A stretch of 64,000 nt of DNA, from positions 1 through 64,000 of the forward strand of contig JAKCWG010000589.1 in assembly GCA_021464415.1 (NCBI GenBank), given 5' to 3'. Positions 1 to 11,820 of the stretch are shown in pieces. Origin of the DNA: Lonicera japonica (Eukaryota > Streptophyta > Magnoliopsida > Dipsacales > Caprifoliaceae). Within the stretch, counting starts at the first letter, position 1; every line of letters begins with the position of its first letter. The notes under the pieces are model-generated. The model ran no database searches and was not told the DNA's origin. It saw only the letters and a list, made by a program, of their open reading frames with translations. Made by a program: the position numbers and the translations under genes.

Positions 1-467
1 TTGACTTCGCGAAAGGAGAATTTTTTGTACTTGCATCATTTTCTGTTTTTCCAATGCCTTTTTCCTTCTTGATTGTTTGCAAGCTTTTTGATGCAACTTA
101 TTTATTTTTTTGTTTTGCATGGTCAGTAGCCTTCCTCACCCAAGATGTAACCCCGGGCCTTTTGCCTAACTGTCACTTTTGGTGAGGCGCTCACTGCCAT
201 TTTTATTTTTATTTTATTTTTTTATATTCTTTTCTTTGGCACTATGGGATTTATCCTCCTTTCCACTCTTTCAAATTTTTCTTGTACCCCCTTTGTTCCT
301 TTTCACTTTGTCAAGTCTTCTGAGTATCATCTTCCTTGCGATTTAAGAATGTTTTCTTTGAAAGTTTGCATTTGACATTGTCAGGCTGTGTTTGTGATTT
401 TTAGTTCGAGAACCTTTGGGAGCTTACCTTAAAGACTTCTTAGAAGAGAAGCTGATAAGTATATTAT
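1..467. other. Left flank of the CACTA element; possible exon remnant
   Basis: No complete gene is visible. A short open stretch on the plus strand at about 408-466 follows a pyrimidine-rich acceptor-like TTTTTAG and reads REPLGAYLKDFLEEKLISIL before running into the CACTA terminus at 468. It may be a host exon interrupted by the transposon, or chance. I do not recognise the protein, and no matching continuation is obvious right of 8123. Confidence 0.2.
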
Positions 468-1025
468 CACTACAAGAAATAGTACATTTAGTGACGAATT
501 TTTTAGTGACGATAAATATTTCGTTTTAGATAGCATACAATTCGTGACGAAATAAAAAATTCGTCACGAAGCCTAGTCAAGTGATACAATTGGTAACGAA
601 ATTAAATATTTCTTCACAAAAAGTGGCCACAAATTATTGGCGCCAGCTTCTCCCGCCAGATGAAATTGCGCGAATTGAATGTTCGACGAAAAGTGGGGTC
701 GTTAATTGCTTCGCTTATGCATGAAGAAATTATTTCGTCATGCTAGAAATAATAAAATTTGTTACGCCATCGTTTAAATGACACCGGGATTAAAATTAAA
801 AAAAATAAGGAAAAAACTCCACAAATTAACCCTCTCACCTCCCCCTCTCTAAGCACGCCCAAATTAACCCTCGCACCTCCCCCCCCCTCTCTCTCTCTCT
901 CTCTAAGCAAGCCCAATCTCCACTTGCCGCCGACTCCTCTTGCTCCAGATCTCCTCCGGCACCGACTATCCTCCCGCGCTGGCATCTCCTTCGACATCGG
1001 CTCACAAGGTATGCAAATATTTTAA

Positions 1026-3800
1026 CCCTAGATTTTCCCCATTATTTTTCTCATAGCATGTATTAATCAAAACCCTCGCACGATTTTTTGTAGATAATTG
1101 TAAGCATTCTTGAAGTAGATTCTCTCAGCCTCTTCTATACGTCGAAGTGAGTTATGATTTCCCTTTCCATTTCCCTTTTTTGTTTCTTTTTAAATTTTTT
1201 GATTTTGTGCCTGTGGTGTATGGTGTTTCATTTTTTGTGCGATAGCTGTGGGTGTTTTGGTGTTTTTGAATGAACAATGAGACAAGTTTTATGTGTTATG
1301 GTTCATCATTTTTGCTGTAATGGACTTCTTTTCATAACTTTCTAAAGTTAAAATTAACACTGAGGATTAAGCAACAATCTAAAGACAAAGGACAAAAAAG
1401 CAAAAGCAATGGCTGGACAGTGGATACCCCTGAGCATTATTTAAATTATTTTAATGGATGGAGAGCTTTGGTTTATAAAAAGAAACATAGACAATGGCAG
1501 AGAGACTGTATAAAATACATAATAATTTAACAATTATAACTTAGACCAATAGCGAGTGAGGTAGTTTTGTTGGTATGGTACCCCCCGAATTTAAGAAATG
1601 TCTTGATTTCGAGCCTTATACCTTTCTTTAACACAAAGCAACTGGGAGGATTTCTGTATATTATTATAGTAAAGGAAAGATACTTATACCTTCCCTTTTT
1701 GTAAAGAAAAACAAAAACAACCGCAAGCAAGTACTTAGCCTTTGGTTCTTAAATTTTTCTAACCAGACCATTATTAAAAAAAAAGGCCAAAATCGGTCGG
1801 TAAAAGTCGGTATGATCGATTATTTGGGGTTTTTTGCAAATCTCTAATACGGAGAGTTGACAAATTTAGACGTTCAATGATCCCACTCCACGTAAGTATT
1901 AAACCCAAAAAGGATCTTTGTAGAAAAAAATGTTTGGTGTAACAAATCAACATTTTTCATCATATTCCTCTTCGACTTGGTCTCGTTGAAAATGGAACTT
2001 TTAATGATACCAAATAAAGGAGAAGATTAAACAACTTACCTTCTAGCTTTTTAATGAAAGTGAATCCATTAATGAAATCTACTTTGCCTTCTCTGTTAAT
2101 ATATGAATTAAAACTAAACTAAGATATTCAAGTTCGAATAAAGAAATAATGAGAACAATGCAGATTTCAAGGCTGGGAGAGGACCAATTCATACCATTTT
2201 TATTTTTTCTATTCTTTTTTTCCGGGGGGGGGGGGGGGAGAAAACTAAATTATTATTAATTATGCACTTGCAACATCTGTACTAATGGTGTTCTGGGATC
2301 TAATATTAAGGTGAAACAAAATTTAAAAGCATTAATTATGCTTTAGAAAATATAGCTCTGGATAAAATCTGTGTGTGATATTTATATATATACTTAACCC
2401 ATTTTAACAATTTAATAGGAATTTTTTCCCCTGATTGGTGATGTGTCTCACTTTTTATTTTTTTTCAATCCAATATCATTCTAACCTAACAATTATATAT
2501 ATAATTCTATATTAAATATGCTATCCAATTTTATACAAATTAAAGAATTTTTGTACCTTTAAGCACATGCTATAGTACTTCTGAATTTATTTTCAAGTCA
2601 GAGCTTTAGTTTAATTCTAGATGCACATATATGTATTTATATATATATATATATCAAGAAAAGAAATTTCAAATAACAGAAATGATTAATTAGTTTTATT
2701 TTTATTTTATTTTTTTAAAATAGAAGCAACACTCGCAGTACTAGCGGACTCTTGTTTCTTTATCTATCAAATTATTATTGAAGGGTTGACAAGCTCATAA
2801 ATTACTTGGACTATTTAGAGTTGATAATATTGTCCACCAATATTAGACATTTAATATTTTTACTAAGAGAATAATGAATACACCTTTAAGTGAACGGTTA
2901 TAATTAGAGGATAAAAATCATATTGACCGTTTATGATCACTATAATTTAGTTGACATGATAGGAAATATAGAGAAAAATGTACAGAAAAGATGCAAAGGG
3001 GCATGAACCCAACCCACCTTGAACTGCCTACTGATATTATTGTTTCTACTTATAGCTCCAATATACAGGACCACATTACTTTTGTGCTTAATTTACCATA
3101 TATATATATTCTAATTAATTGTTATTGGGTTTATTGTTTTGGTTTAATTAATTAATTAAAACAATCATTTTCTGATATTGTTGTAGAGTTTGTATCTTCT
3201 TTTCCATTTTACGGTTATCATTTCTGTAAGGGAAAGAGGCATTATTATGTGTGACTACTTATTGTCTCTACTAATAATAATATGCTACTACTACATTTAA
3301 AACAAAAAGGGTTATCTTGTTTTTCTGCTCTCATTTTGCACACTAATAATATTGTAAGTTGTTTTTACTTCTTTTCTCATATTATTCTTTCTATGATAAA
3401 TAAATTTATTTTATGTGGTATGTGTTATTGGGTATGTATGTATGTATTCATGGTTAGTATTGTAATGTACCTGGTTGCTTAGAGCTTTTGATCGAGTGAT
3501 TGCTTTTGTGTTCATTATCTCTCTTCGATCTGCTAAACTACTACTAGTACTAAATGTTGGGAAAAATATGAAGTTTCTTTATGCCCCCCACCCTTTTGTG
3601 GGTACACATGCTTTGAATGGTTTTAGTTTTAGGGGATTTTTTTTTATTCACAAAAGGTCTCTTGTATTAGAAGGTGCTCGTTTGTTATACTATATTAATG
3701 AATATATACTTGAAAAAAACTAATGCAATATTATTGAATACATATAGATTATATACTTGCAACTAGAATTATAGAAAAACACAAAGTCTTAAACAAAATG
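1026..3800. other. Gene-free interior of the CACTA element
   Basis: AT-rich DNA with no coding signal that I recognise. It contains a poly-G run near 2224-2239 and a TA microsatellite near 2636-2655. The short open frames here have no domain signature and biased composition. Confidence 0.5.
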
Positions 3801-3809
3801 TGCCTTAAT

Positions 3810-4090
3810 CTACTGCAATTTACACTCCATTTTTGCAGTATTTTGTACAACAAAATGCATTGTAATTAACATAGTAAACCAGCAGCGGCAGATTGAACCG
3901 CAAACAGCGGCAGATTGCGACACAAACTGTGGCAGATTGGACTGCAATCTGCAATGCAGTTTGCTCTGTAATCTACAGCAAATTGGACCGTAATTTGTGT
4001 TGTAGTTTGCACCGTAATTTGCAGAAGATTGGTGTGTAAACGGAAAAAAATTGCATGCAAACTGCAGTAGATTGGCATATTGCAATCCAA
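3810..4090. repeat. Degenerate minisatellite (GCAGATTG/CAATCTGC units), copy 1
   Basis: A run of imperfect units of roughly 18-22 bp built on GCAGATTG, CTGCAATCTGC and GCAAATTG variants, for example around 3886-3960. The same vocabulary recurs at about 4830-5005 and 6595-6695 in the same transposon, always next to the decayed transposon gene. The overlapping open frames on the minus strand are products of the repeat and not genes. Confidence 0.7.
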
Positions 4091-4107
4091 CTTAGAAAAC
4101 TTTTATT

Positions 4108-6440
4108 TTGCTTTTGTGCTCTCTTATTTCCTTAGATGAATCATCTGGTTTTGTTGATGTTATCCAAGTAGACATTGCTTTATTGAACAAGGGTGACGAG
4201 GATGCTGACATTGTTGATTTTGTCCAAGAAATAGCTTCCATTGACAATGATTTTATCGATGATGATGTTAATGACGACAAAGATGAAACTTTGATCGAAT
4301 ATTGCGACGAGGAAGATCTCGTATGTAATGATGACAGTGATATAGGTTGATTATGTCACTCTCAATGATAGCTTTGTACCTTTGTATTTGTAATTGGTAA
4401 CTTTTTTTTTCTTGTTATAGTGTTAATTTTAAAACAAGTGATGTTGTAGTGTTATTGAAGTTTTGCATCAATTCATTTATGTAGTTTATTTTATGTTCTT
4501 TTGAAAGAGGCATGTGGTAATAACCTTTATCCTTTTTTTATTATTTAGCATGGCACCAGGGAGTTGTAAAAGGATTAGGGTGGATGCTACTCAAGTGCAA
4601 CATAGAGATACCGCGCAGTCACTATCATCGGATCCTATAACTCCTAACACCACAACATGTAGTGCAGGTATGGTATATGTAATTTGATTAAAATATTATA
4701 TGTTAGTTTATTGATTGGCTTGAAATATCTATTATTGGTTTGTTGATTGGGTGTCAAATGATTAGAATATCAAATTAAGAATCCCAATTTTAAATATTAG
4801 TTAACTGTCTTTAGATAGATTTAGCATGCAAATAAGCTTGCAAATTGCAGTAGTTTGTACAGCATTAGTTTGGCCCAAAAACTGCAGCAAATTATCACCC
4901 AAGCTGTAGCAGTTCACACCGCAATCTATAGCATATTGGTACCGCAAACTGCAGCAGTTAGGCACCTAATATGCAGTAAATTGGTACCCAAACTGTAGCA
5001 AATTGAAACTAAACTGAACTTTATATATTGCCGTGAAATTGAATCCAAAAATGAACTAAATCAAGCTTGCTTCATTTACTATAAATATAGCTTCAATTAT
5101 TTTTAAGAGAGGTCATGGCAAAATAAGAGGTAACGGTTTAGAAAAGATAAACAAAGCATCCAAGACCTTGATGCCTATTGAGATGTGGAAGGAAAGGAGA
5201 GGCCAGTTGATGCCAAACAATCTTCCAAGTTAATAAGTGAGCTTGGAATAGTAGCTCGTAATCTCATTCGTGTGCCAACGAAGTGGAAAGCCCTTAAAGA
5301 TGAGGAAAAGCAAGTGGCATTTGAAAGACTTGGTGTAAGTAAATTGCTTAGTTGTTAAAATTACGCATCTATATTTATCTTATTGTATGTATGTATATTC
5401 TAATCACTCGACCTATGAATTTCAGACAAAGTTTGAAATAAGTCTTGATAACCCTTATGTAAGGGCAAATGTTGAGAGTTTGCTACAACATAGGAGTAAG
5501 GATGCACGTTATAGGTATCATCAGCGTTTCATCAAGCATCTAATAATTGAAGAAGCTAAACGGCACCCCCCTGAAGACCTCACTCAAGAGAATTGGGAGG
5601 CACTTTGCAATTATTATGCGAATCCCCAATATTAGGCTCAAAGTCATTACAATAATGAATATTAATACTTATTACCTTGTACTAACTATTATGATTAATT
5701 ATTCTTATAAAGGTTCAAATATTACATGCAGAAACAATGTGAAATTAACAAAAACAATAGAGCACGGTTAAAGATTAAGCACAATTAAGGCTCAAAGCCA
5801 TTTGTGGTAGCACGCTATGAACAAGTCATTATAAATTGTTGTTTTAGATTATAATTTCCCTTTCTAAGACGCAAATTTAACTCATTTGTTTTTTATTTAC
5901 ATAACGGGATCTAGTGATCGACTAATGAGGAGCCTGGTTGGATTACCTTGTACGAGCACACTCACAAAAATCATGAGAAGTGGGCATGTCCAGAAGCTGA
6001 ATCACAGTTTGTAAGTACGGTCATTAAGAATGTTTGTCAAAGTTGAATACTAGTTATAGATGGATTTTTTAGTCCTTTGGAGAATTGACTCAAAACTTTT
6101 CAAATTATTGGTTGCTGATTTTGCCTATTAATCCTTTAATTTTGTCGAAAGACATGGAGAATTTGAAGAAAAAATGTAATATGACTGATGATGAGGCAAC
6201 AGATCGGGTTCTTGGTACGAAATCGGATTATATTAAAGGCCTTGGATATGGTCCTAAACCAAACACATCCACATCATCGAATCGAAGGAATGTAGAATTG
6301 GAAAAGGCTTTTAGGGAGATTAAAAATTAGAATGAATTTATAAAGGAAGTTGAGTATGACAAGTTCTTTAAATCTATAATGGAGACGAGGCTCCCTCCAA
6401 ATACATCTTCAACTCCATCAACTACGTGGTATAATATTTA
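4108..6440 (+). pseudogene. Ptta/En-Spm-type (Transposase_24) transposon gene, decayed
   Basis: Scattered exon-like blocks match the plant Ptta/En/Spm transposon protein family, whose members probably bind DNA or regulate CACTA elements. In order: an acidic Asp/Glu-rich block at 4108-4350; a block opening MAPGSCKRIRVDA at about 4551-4667 with a GT donor after it; an RGHGKIRGNG block at 5109-5335 with a frame change near 5215-5225 and a GTAAGT donor; and a block at 5426-5635 after TTCAG with the family pattern FEISLDNPYVRANVES and ENWEALCNYYANP. Then come TLYEHTHKNHEKW at about 5940-6010 and VLGTKSDYIKGLGYGPKP within 6150-6330. In-frame stops follow 5632 and 6327. The order of blocks fits one spliced gene, but the frameshift and stops make it a pseudogene. 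I see no DDE catalytic domain. Confidence 0.75.
4825..5010. repeat. Degenerate minisatellite, copy 2
   Basis: The same imperfect CTGCAGCAAATT/GCAATCTATAGC unit family as at 3810-4090, lying in what would be an intron of the transposon gene, between the blocks ending near 4667 and starting near 5109. Confidence 0.6.
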
Positions 6441-6594
6441 ACTTTATCCCTTTAACCTTTTTAAGATTCAAATTACTTTTTCGTAGTTTTGTAGTTTGGA
6501 TTTTTACTTGAATCATATTGTTGATTGCTGAGAGCTTTTGTTTTATTTGAATCACATTATTGCTATGTTTTAAGGTTGAATTATTTAAGATTTA

Positions 6595-6700
6595 ATAGCA
6601 ATCTAGTGCAATATGGGCTGCATAATTTGGTGTAATCAGCAGTATAATTTGGTGCAGATTACAATGCAATCAGGACTACAGATTGCACCATAATAATCTG
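6595..6700. repeat. Degenerate minisatellite, copy 3
   Basis: A short third cluster of the same units (GCAGATTACAATGCAATC and relatives), downstream of the last recognisable coding block of the transposon gene. Confidence 0.5.
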
Positions 6701-6794
6701 CCATTCTTAGTGTTTTTTCAATATTTTGAGACTAGTTGTTTGTTGTTTGTTACTTTTAGATACTAGAAGTTTTAATGTTTTACTAAGCATTATA

Positions 6795-7146
6795 TGATGC
6801 TTTTTTGCTGCAAATTTGAACTTTACTAGGCTGCTTAATTTTCCATTGATTTTTTTTGGGGGGGGGTGTCAAATACATTATTTGAAGGCTGTTTCTTGTG
6901 CTCTATACGGCTGGGAGTTTAAGCTTAATTTGAACCCCATTAATGGACTATTTTAGGACTGAATTAGGCCTTATTATATGTTGTTTTTTTGTTGCAAATT
7001 TAAAGTTTACTAGGTTGTTTTAACATTGAATTTTGGGGGGCCAAATACACTTTTTGAAGGCTGTTTATTGTGCTCTATACGGCTCGGAGTTTAAGCTTAA
7101 TTTGAACCCCATTAATGGTCCATTTTAGGACTAAATTGGACCTTAA
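6795..7146. repeat. Tandem duplication of about 170-180 bp
   Basis: Two consecutive copies share TTGAAGGCTGTTT, GTGCTCTATACGGCT and GAGTTTAAGCTTAATTTGAA. The first runs from about 6795 to 6970 and the second from about 6975 to 7146. They lie within the CACTA element and have no coding content. Confidence 0.8.
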
Positions 7147-7326
7147 TGTTGTTGTTGATTGATGTGCATATGTATTAATCTCTACTTATAATCTTTTATA
7201 TGCAGATTGGTGCTGATGGATGCCTCAACTTGCAAAGCAATTTGGGAGAATTTTTTGGGACTAGTGGTCGGATATGGAAGATCTATTTTTGTTATAATTA
7301 ATAGAAATTCTAAGTTTTTGAAACTT

Positions 7327-7466
7327 TTTGCGTAGCATTTTATGCACATTGATGACATGTACTTGGAAGGTTTTTTTATTTAGTAGATAGCATTTTATGC
7401 ATAGGGAATGACATGGACTTGGAAGGTTTTTGTATTTAGTAGATAGAATTTTATGCACAGGGAATG
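7327..7466. repeat. Three-copy tandem repeat of about 60 bp
   Basis: The block AGCATTTTATGCA...ATGACATG...TTGGAAGGTTTTT...TTTAGTAGAT occurs three times, the last copy partial, in the 3' part of the CACTA element. Confidence 0.8.
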
Positions 7467-8123
7467 ACATGTACTATATGGTTATTAATTATATATATAA
7501 ACCTTTGATTAACCCATTATGTTTTTTACACGTTCGATTGAATGTTTATACAAGTTCAATATGATGTAATGTTTATATAGATTAAATGTGATTGAAAGGA
7601 TAGTATAATTGATTACATATTTTGTATAAATTAGAACAAAAACAAAATATTTTACTATTGCCGTCGAGAATTCGTCACTAAAAATAGCAAATCATATAGT
7701 GACGAAATTTTTCGTCGCTACAATATGAAGAGTGATAATTCATTTTTACATTTTGTGACAAAAAAATACCTTTCCGTGACGAAATATTTTGTTGCTTAAT
7801 GTTTCCCTTCTATAACGAACCATTTTCGTCACCTATAGATACATTTTTGTGACGATATACTTCGTCACATATTATTTTACATTTTGTGACGAAAATGATA
7901 TTTCGTCACGGATTTTATACTATTCACGACGAAGATGTTTCGTGGACTATTGTTACACCATAGGCGACGAAATATTTTTTTCGTCGTGGAATATCTTTCG
8001 CGACGCGGTTTTCGCGACGAACTCATGACGACCTACTTTTCGTCACATAAAGTGTTTTGTGACGAAAAAACTGCCCTTTAGTGATGAAATCCTTCGCCAC
8101 ATAATGTAAAATTTGTTGTAGTG

Positions 8124-9930
8124 TATAATGCATTTATAATGGTTTACACATGTGCATTATAATATACTTATATGACGAAATGCGCTATTTAAACCCCAAA
8201 TTATACCTTGTTGGTTCAATAGCAAAATAGGATACTAATTCGATCATTGTAAGCTTAAAATGTGTATGAAGGATTAATGTGTTAAGAATGATAAAAAAAG
8301 TCCTCAAAAAGATTGATGAAAAAGATGATTAAGAGTTGTAAAAGAATTGATCAAGTTTTGAAGAAATAAGGAAGAATCAAAGCTGGCTCAGGACGTGGGA
8401 CCGATCCCAGGTATTACAGGACAGATCCTAGAATAAGTTGTTGGAGGCAGTAAGCTTTTGGGACCAATCCCAGCATTCTATGATCGATCCAAGACCTTGC
8501 CCATGAGCCAAGATCTATCCCAGGTATTCTAGGACCGATCCCACCCACCTACAGACTTTTCTTCCCACTTGTTGAAGCTTTCCCACCTAGATTCAATGCA
8601 TCAACAACAACTTGTCCATTTTCCCTCCACCTACTACCACCATGTACATCTATAAATAGAGAGCAAGGGCCAAACATGTGAAAAAAAAAAAACCTTATAG
8701 TTTGTAGATTAATTTATTGTCATTGAAAGAAAATCAAGAGAGAGAAATAAAGTGATTTATTCTTCTTCTTCTTGTATTTTTCATTCACTTGTAATAGACT
8801 CATTTCATATCTGTTAATACAAGTGTTCTTTTGATTCTACTCCATCTTTAACATACTTTTATCATCTATGGAGGGGTGAATCACCTAGCTAAGGCTAGGG
8901 GGTGAGTTTGTTGCAAAGGGAAGCATGGTTAAGTTTCCAATTCTTCAAAGCTTTGTGCCTGGTGTTGTTAAATAATTATGCTTATCATCTATTAATTATG
9001 TTTCATACTTCTGAATGGTTTTAAACACCATAAATAATATGAATCTTCTATTTAAATTTCCTTTACTTCCTTATAACAAGTATAAGGAATTCTTTGGTAA
9101 TTAATGGACATATTTAGTATATAAATGATACTTAGACTCTTCATGCCTTGTATGATGAGTATCATTAATATACAATAAAGTACTTCAAAGTTAAGCATAT
9201 ATTATTCAACAACCACCATTATAAATGGATGGCTATGCTATTCATATAAAATTAGAAAAGATTATTCCAAAAATGGTCACATATTGTGGTTAACTGTAAA
9301 GTAAGGTTTTATTTTTCCTTGTCACCTACAACACTTAAATACACTTTGTGCCTATATTGGAGAACTTTATAGGTGCTTATTTATTCTTTTAATGTGATGT
9401 TTGTCTTTCCTCATTTAGTGGCCTAATAGAGTTGGATTGGTTGTATTTCCTCGAAATATTTTACCACCAACGTTTAGGCCTCTTCTTGACAAGCAAATAA
9501 AAATCATATTAAAATGAATGGATGAGCCAAATTGGATTCATAAATCATAGTTACCAATAAACAACAAATAATCCCCCCAAAGCCTTTGCTTTCCTTTAAT
9601 ACAAGAATATTCTCATGTTTTAAGCTTTATTCTATATATTTTTCACAAAATAATTCACAACAATTTTAATCTTTCAATCATTAATATATAAACACGTGAC
9701 CTACAAAGCTTCAGTCCCCTCCCTGTGGTTCGACGCTCGGACTTCCATAAGTCTATATTACAACTTGGCTGCCTACACTTGGGTGTATTCGTTTGCACTA
9801 TTTCACGCGTGTCAGAAGCTAGGCCAAAAACCATTTTGCGGGGCTTGTTCCTTGCGTATCAGTTGCAAGATTTTCTCATTCCAATCTTTATTTCTCTAAC
9901 TTTCTCTTATATCACTTTAGAAGGGGCTTT
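8124..9930 (+). other. LTR-like region, boundaries unresolved
   Basis: No gene is visible. The stretch looks like an LTR and leader of a retroelement in plus orientation. A TATA-like CTATAAATAGAGAG lies at about 8650, and later sequence reads CTCCCTGTGGTTCGACG near 9718, a type of sequence often seen near the 3' end of plant LTRs. The 8380-8545 part repeats the motif GACCGATCCCAG with variants several times. No flanking target duplication was found, so the call is an inference. Confidence 0.35.
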
Positions 9931-10150
9931 TTTGGTTTGTGGAAAGGGTCTGGGATTTGCTTATAGAAAGGCTCTGGTATGTGCTTATGGAAAGGGCTTA
10001 GAATTGCCTATAGAAAGGGCTTGGGATTTTTTGGGAAAAGGGCTTGGATTCGTGCTTATAGAAAGGGTTTTGGATTTGTGCCTATAGAAAAGGCTTTGGT
10101 TCGTGCCTGTAGAAAGGGCTTTGGATTTGTGTCTATGGAAATGACTTGTC
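9931..10150. repeat. Minisatellite with a unit of about 30 bp
   Basis: About seven or eight imperfect head-to-tail copies of a unit like TATAGAAAGGGCTTTGGATT followed by TGTGCC. Two plus-strand frames stay open through it only because the unit length is near a multiple of three. The repetitive peptide has no known domain and I do not treat it as a gene. Confidence 0.8.
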
Positions 10151-10259
10151 ATTGCCTCCACAGAGGGCTTGTCATCTTATCGTAGAATGGGTACATTCAT
10201 AAGAAATTCATTATTCTATCCTTAACCCATACAATTTTGCTTAATTTCTTTCTTAATTT

Positions 10260-11820
10260 CCCCTATCCCTAGGATGGTTCAGAAAAATTAGATCAATGAT
10301 GTCTGCCTTTGCTTCTTAGCATCGATCAAGTCTTTGATGGCATGCTTTAAGGAAAAATAATTACCAGTCTTATATCCATAGCCTTGGTGATAAGTGTAGT
10401 GTTCATTGGCATTCCAATCAGGGGGAGCTGAGTTGGAGGGTGTCTGTAGACCTAGTGGCTGTAGAATACCCTCATCTTGTAGCGTGGCTAAAATCTAACT
10501 CAGTGAAGTAAGTAGGCGTGAAAAAGGACGGTCCTTATTTTTATTGATCCGCTTTTTTGGCCCTTGTTATTGCTGATAGTGAAAACTGGTTTGATAATGA
10601 GGACTCGAGCTTTGGTAAGACCATACTTAACTGATGGCCGATGTGATCTTCTTGTATTAAGAAGAGGCTTTCTTGGCTTCAATAGCTTAGGCCAATTCTT
10701 CCTCCTTTTCATTAGCAACGTGCATCAAGGCCTTGTATCGGTCTTCAGATCTCAAACCTGAAATTCTTGATAATTATCCCCAACTGCTCTTCCTCGGGGA
10801 TTATGTCTATCAGTTGAGATGCTAACTCCCTCCAGTGAGTAATGAAGTCACTAACATTCTCATATTTTCACTGTTTCGCCATCTCGAGATTCTTACGGGA
10901 AACATTGAGCTCATTATTGGACTTATAATATTCCATGAACTCTTTCACTATACATTTTCAGTCGGCTACCCAATGCTTCCCTAAACTCAACAACAAAATG
11001 TGGGCTAGTCCGGTAAAAGTTTGGTGGAAACCTTGGGACAAGTGATCCCCTTTCAATCTGTATAATTGCATAGTTCGAACATAGGCTCTAAGGTACAGGA
11101 AATGTGGAATCTTCCTAGAGAACTTTTTAATATGAAGGAGTTTGAAACCAATCGGCAAATGGGCATCTGGGTATAAGGACAGGTTTTCGAGATCATTGAC
11201 GTCGTCAACTTTTTCAGCCACCTTCTAGTTTAGGGCTTTCATCTGGTCTTTAAGCGTGGTGATGGCCTTATTCTCTTTGGTCTAATTGACTAAAATCTCG
11301 GTGTGTTGGTTCTTGTATAGTTCTCCATTAGTGATGGCTTGAGAATTACGATTTGGACAGGGTGGGTTATGTTCAGGATTCAGCAAGACGGCCACGAGAT
11401 TTTGTACTGGTGGCACATTGATGTTGACAGGGGCCACAGAAGGTGGGGGGTTAATGTTGGCATGAATTGGGAGAATGTCTTGGTGAATATTAAGTGGGGC
11501 TACGGGGCCTCGGGTTTGGTTGTTTTTGGCTGGGTATGGATTTGGATTGCGTTGGTTTAGTTCAGCAGGTACTCTAGCAGTGATTAGGGCATCAAGATGG
11601 GCCTGGGTGGCCACTTGGTAATTGCTTATAGTGGCTATAGATTGGGTCAGTTCTTAGATTAGTGGTAAAGATGTTCAAGGGTTAAGGTACCACCCTCAAT
11701 TTGTGGGAGAATGGGACTAGGCGACGGTTCCACTGCACGAGAGGCTTCGTTATGGTTACCCTTGGAATTGTTGATTCTGGTTTGATCGATTGGTAACTTG
11801 GTGTTATGATGAAGAGGCAT
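10260..11820 (-). pseudogene. Ty3/Gypsy gag remnant (Tat/Ogre-like element)
   Basis: Minus-strand fragments read like a plant Gypsy capsid region. A plausible start ATG lies at 11820 (protein opening MPLHHNTKLPIDQ). A Pro/Asn-rich block follows at 11614-11282, then a capsid-like block at 11221-10958 containing PDAHLPIGFKLLHIKKFSRK and a G-A-W-like end (GLAHILLLSLGKHWVAD). Gag-like sequence continues below 10950. Stops and frame changes separate the blocks, so it is not functional. It sits downstream of the primer-binding site at 12988-13005 on the same strand, as expected for gag. No protease or RT follows to the left: the element is truncated before 10.2 kb. Confidence 0.65.

Larger units (their letters stand above)
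468..8123 (+). mobile_element. CACTA (En/Spm) DNA transposon, non-autonomous
   Basis: The element starts with CACTACAAGAAAT and ends with the inverted counterpart ATTTGTTGTAGTG. The termini can be aligned imperfectly for about 30 bp. A 3-bp target duplication TAT flanks it (465-467 and 8124-8126), as expected for CACTA elements. Both subterminal zones (about 480-760 and 7660-8110) are crowded with short GTGACGAA/TTCGTCAC motifs in both orientations, the kind of subterminal repeats that the En/Spm DNA-binding protein recognises. The interior carries only a decayed Ptta/En-Spm-type gene. No TNPD/Tnp2 DDE transposase is visible, so mobility would depend on another element. The interior also holds a TC run (885-904), a 16-G run near 2224-2239 and several internal repeats. 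Confidence 0.93.

Noticed and set aside
743..1025. Overlapping open frames on both strands near 743-1025
   Set aside because: They are produced by a C/T-rich low-complexity stretch (TC repeat at 885-904) with no domain.
3810..4090. Cys/Gln-rich minus-strand frames at 3810-4090
   Set aside because: Translation of the degenerate minisatellite in two frames; no start context or conservation expected.
9725..10185. Repetitive RKGFGF-type open frames
   Set aside because: Translation of the 30-bp minisatellite.
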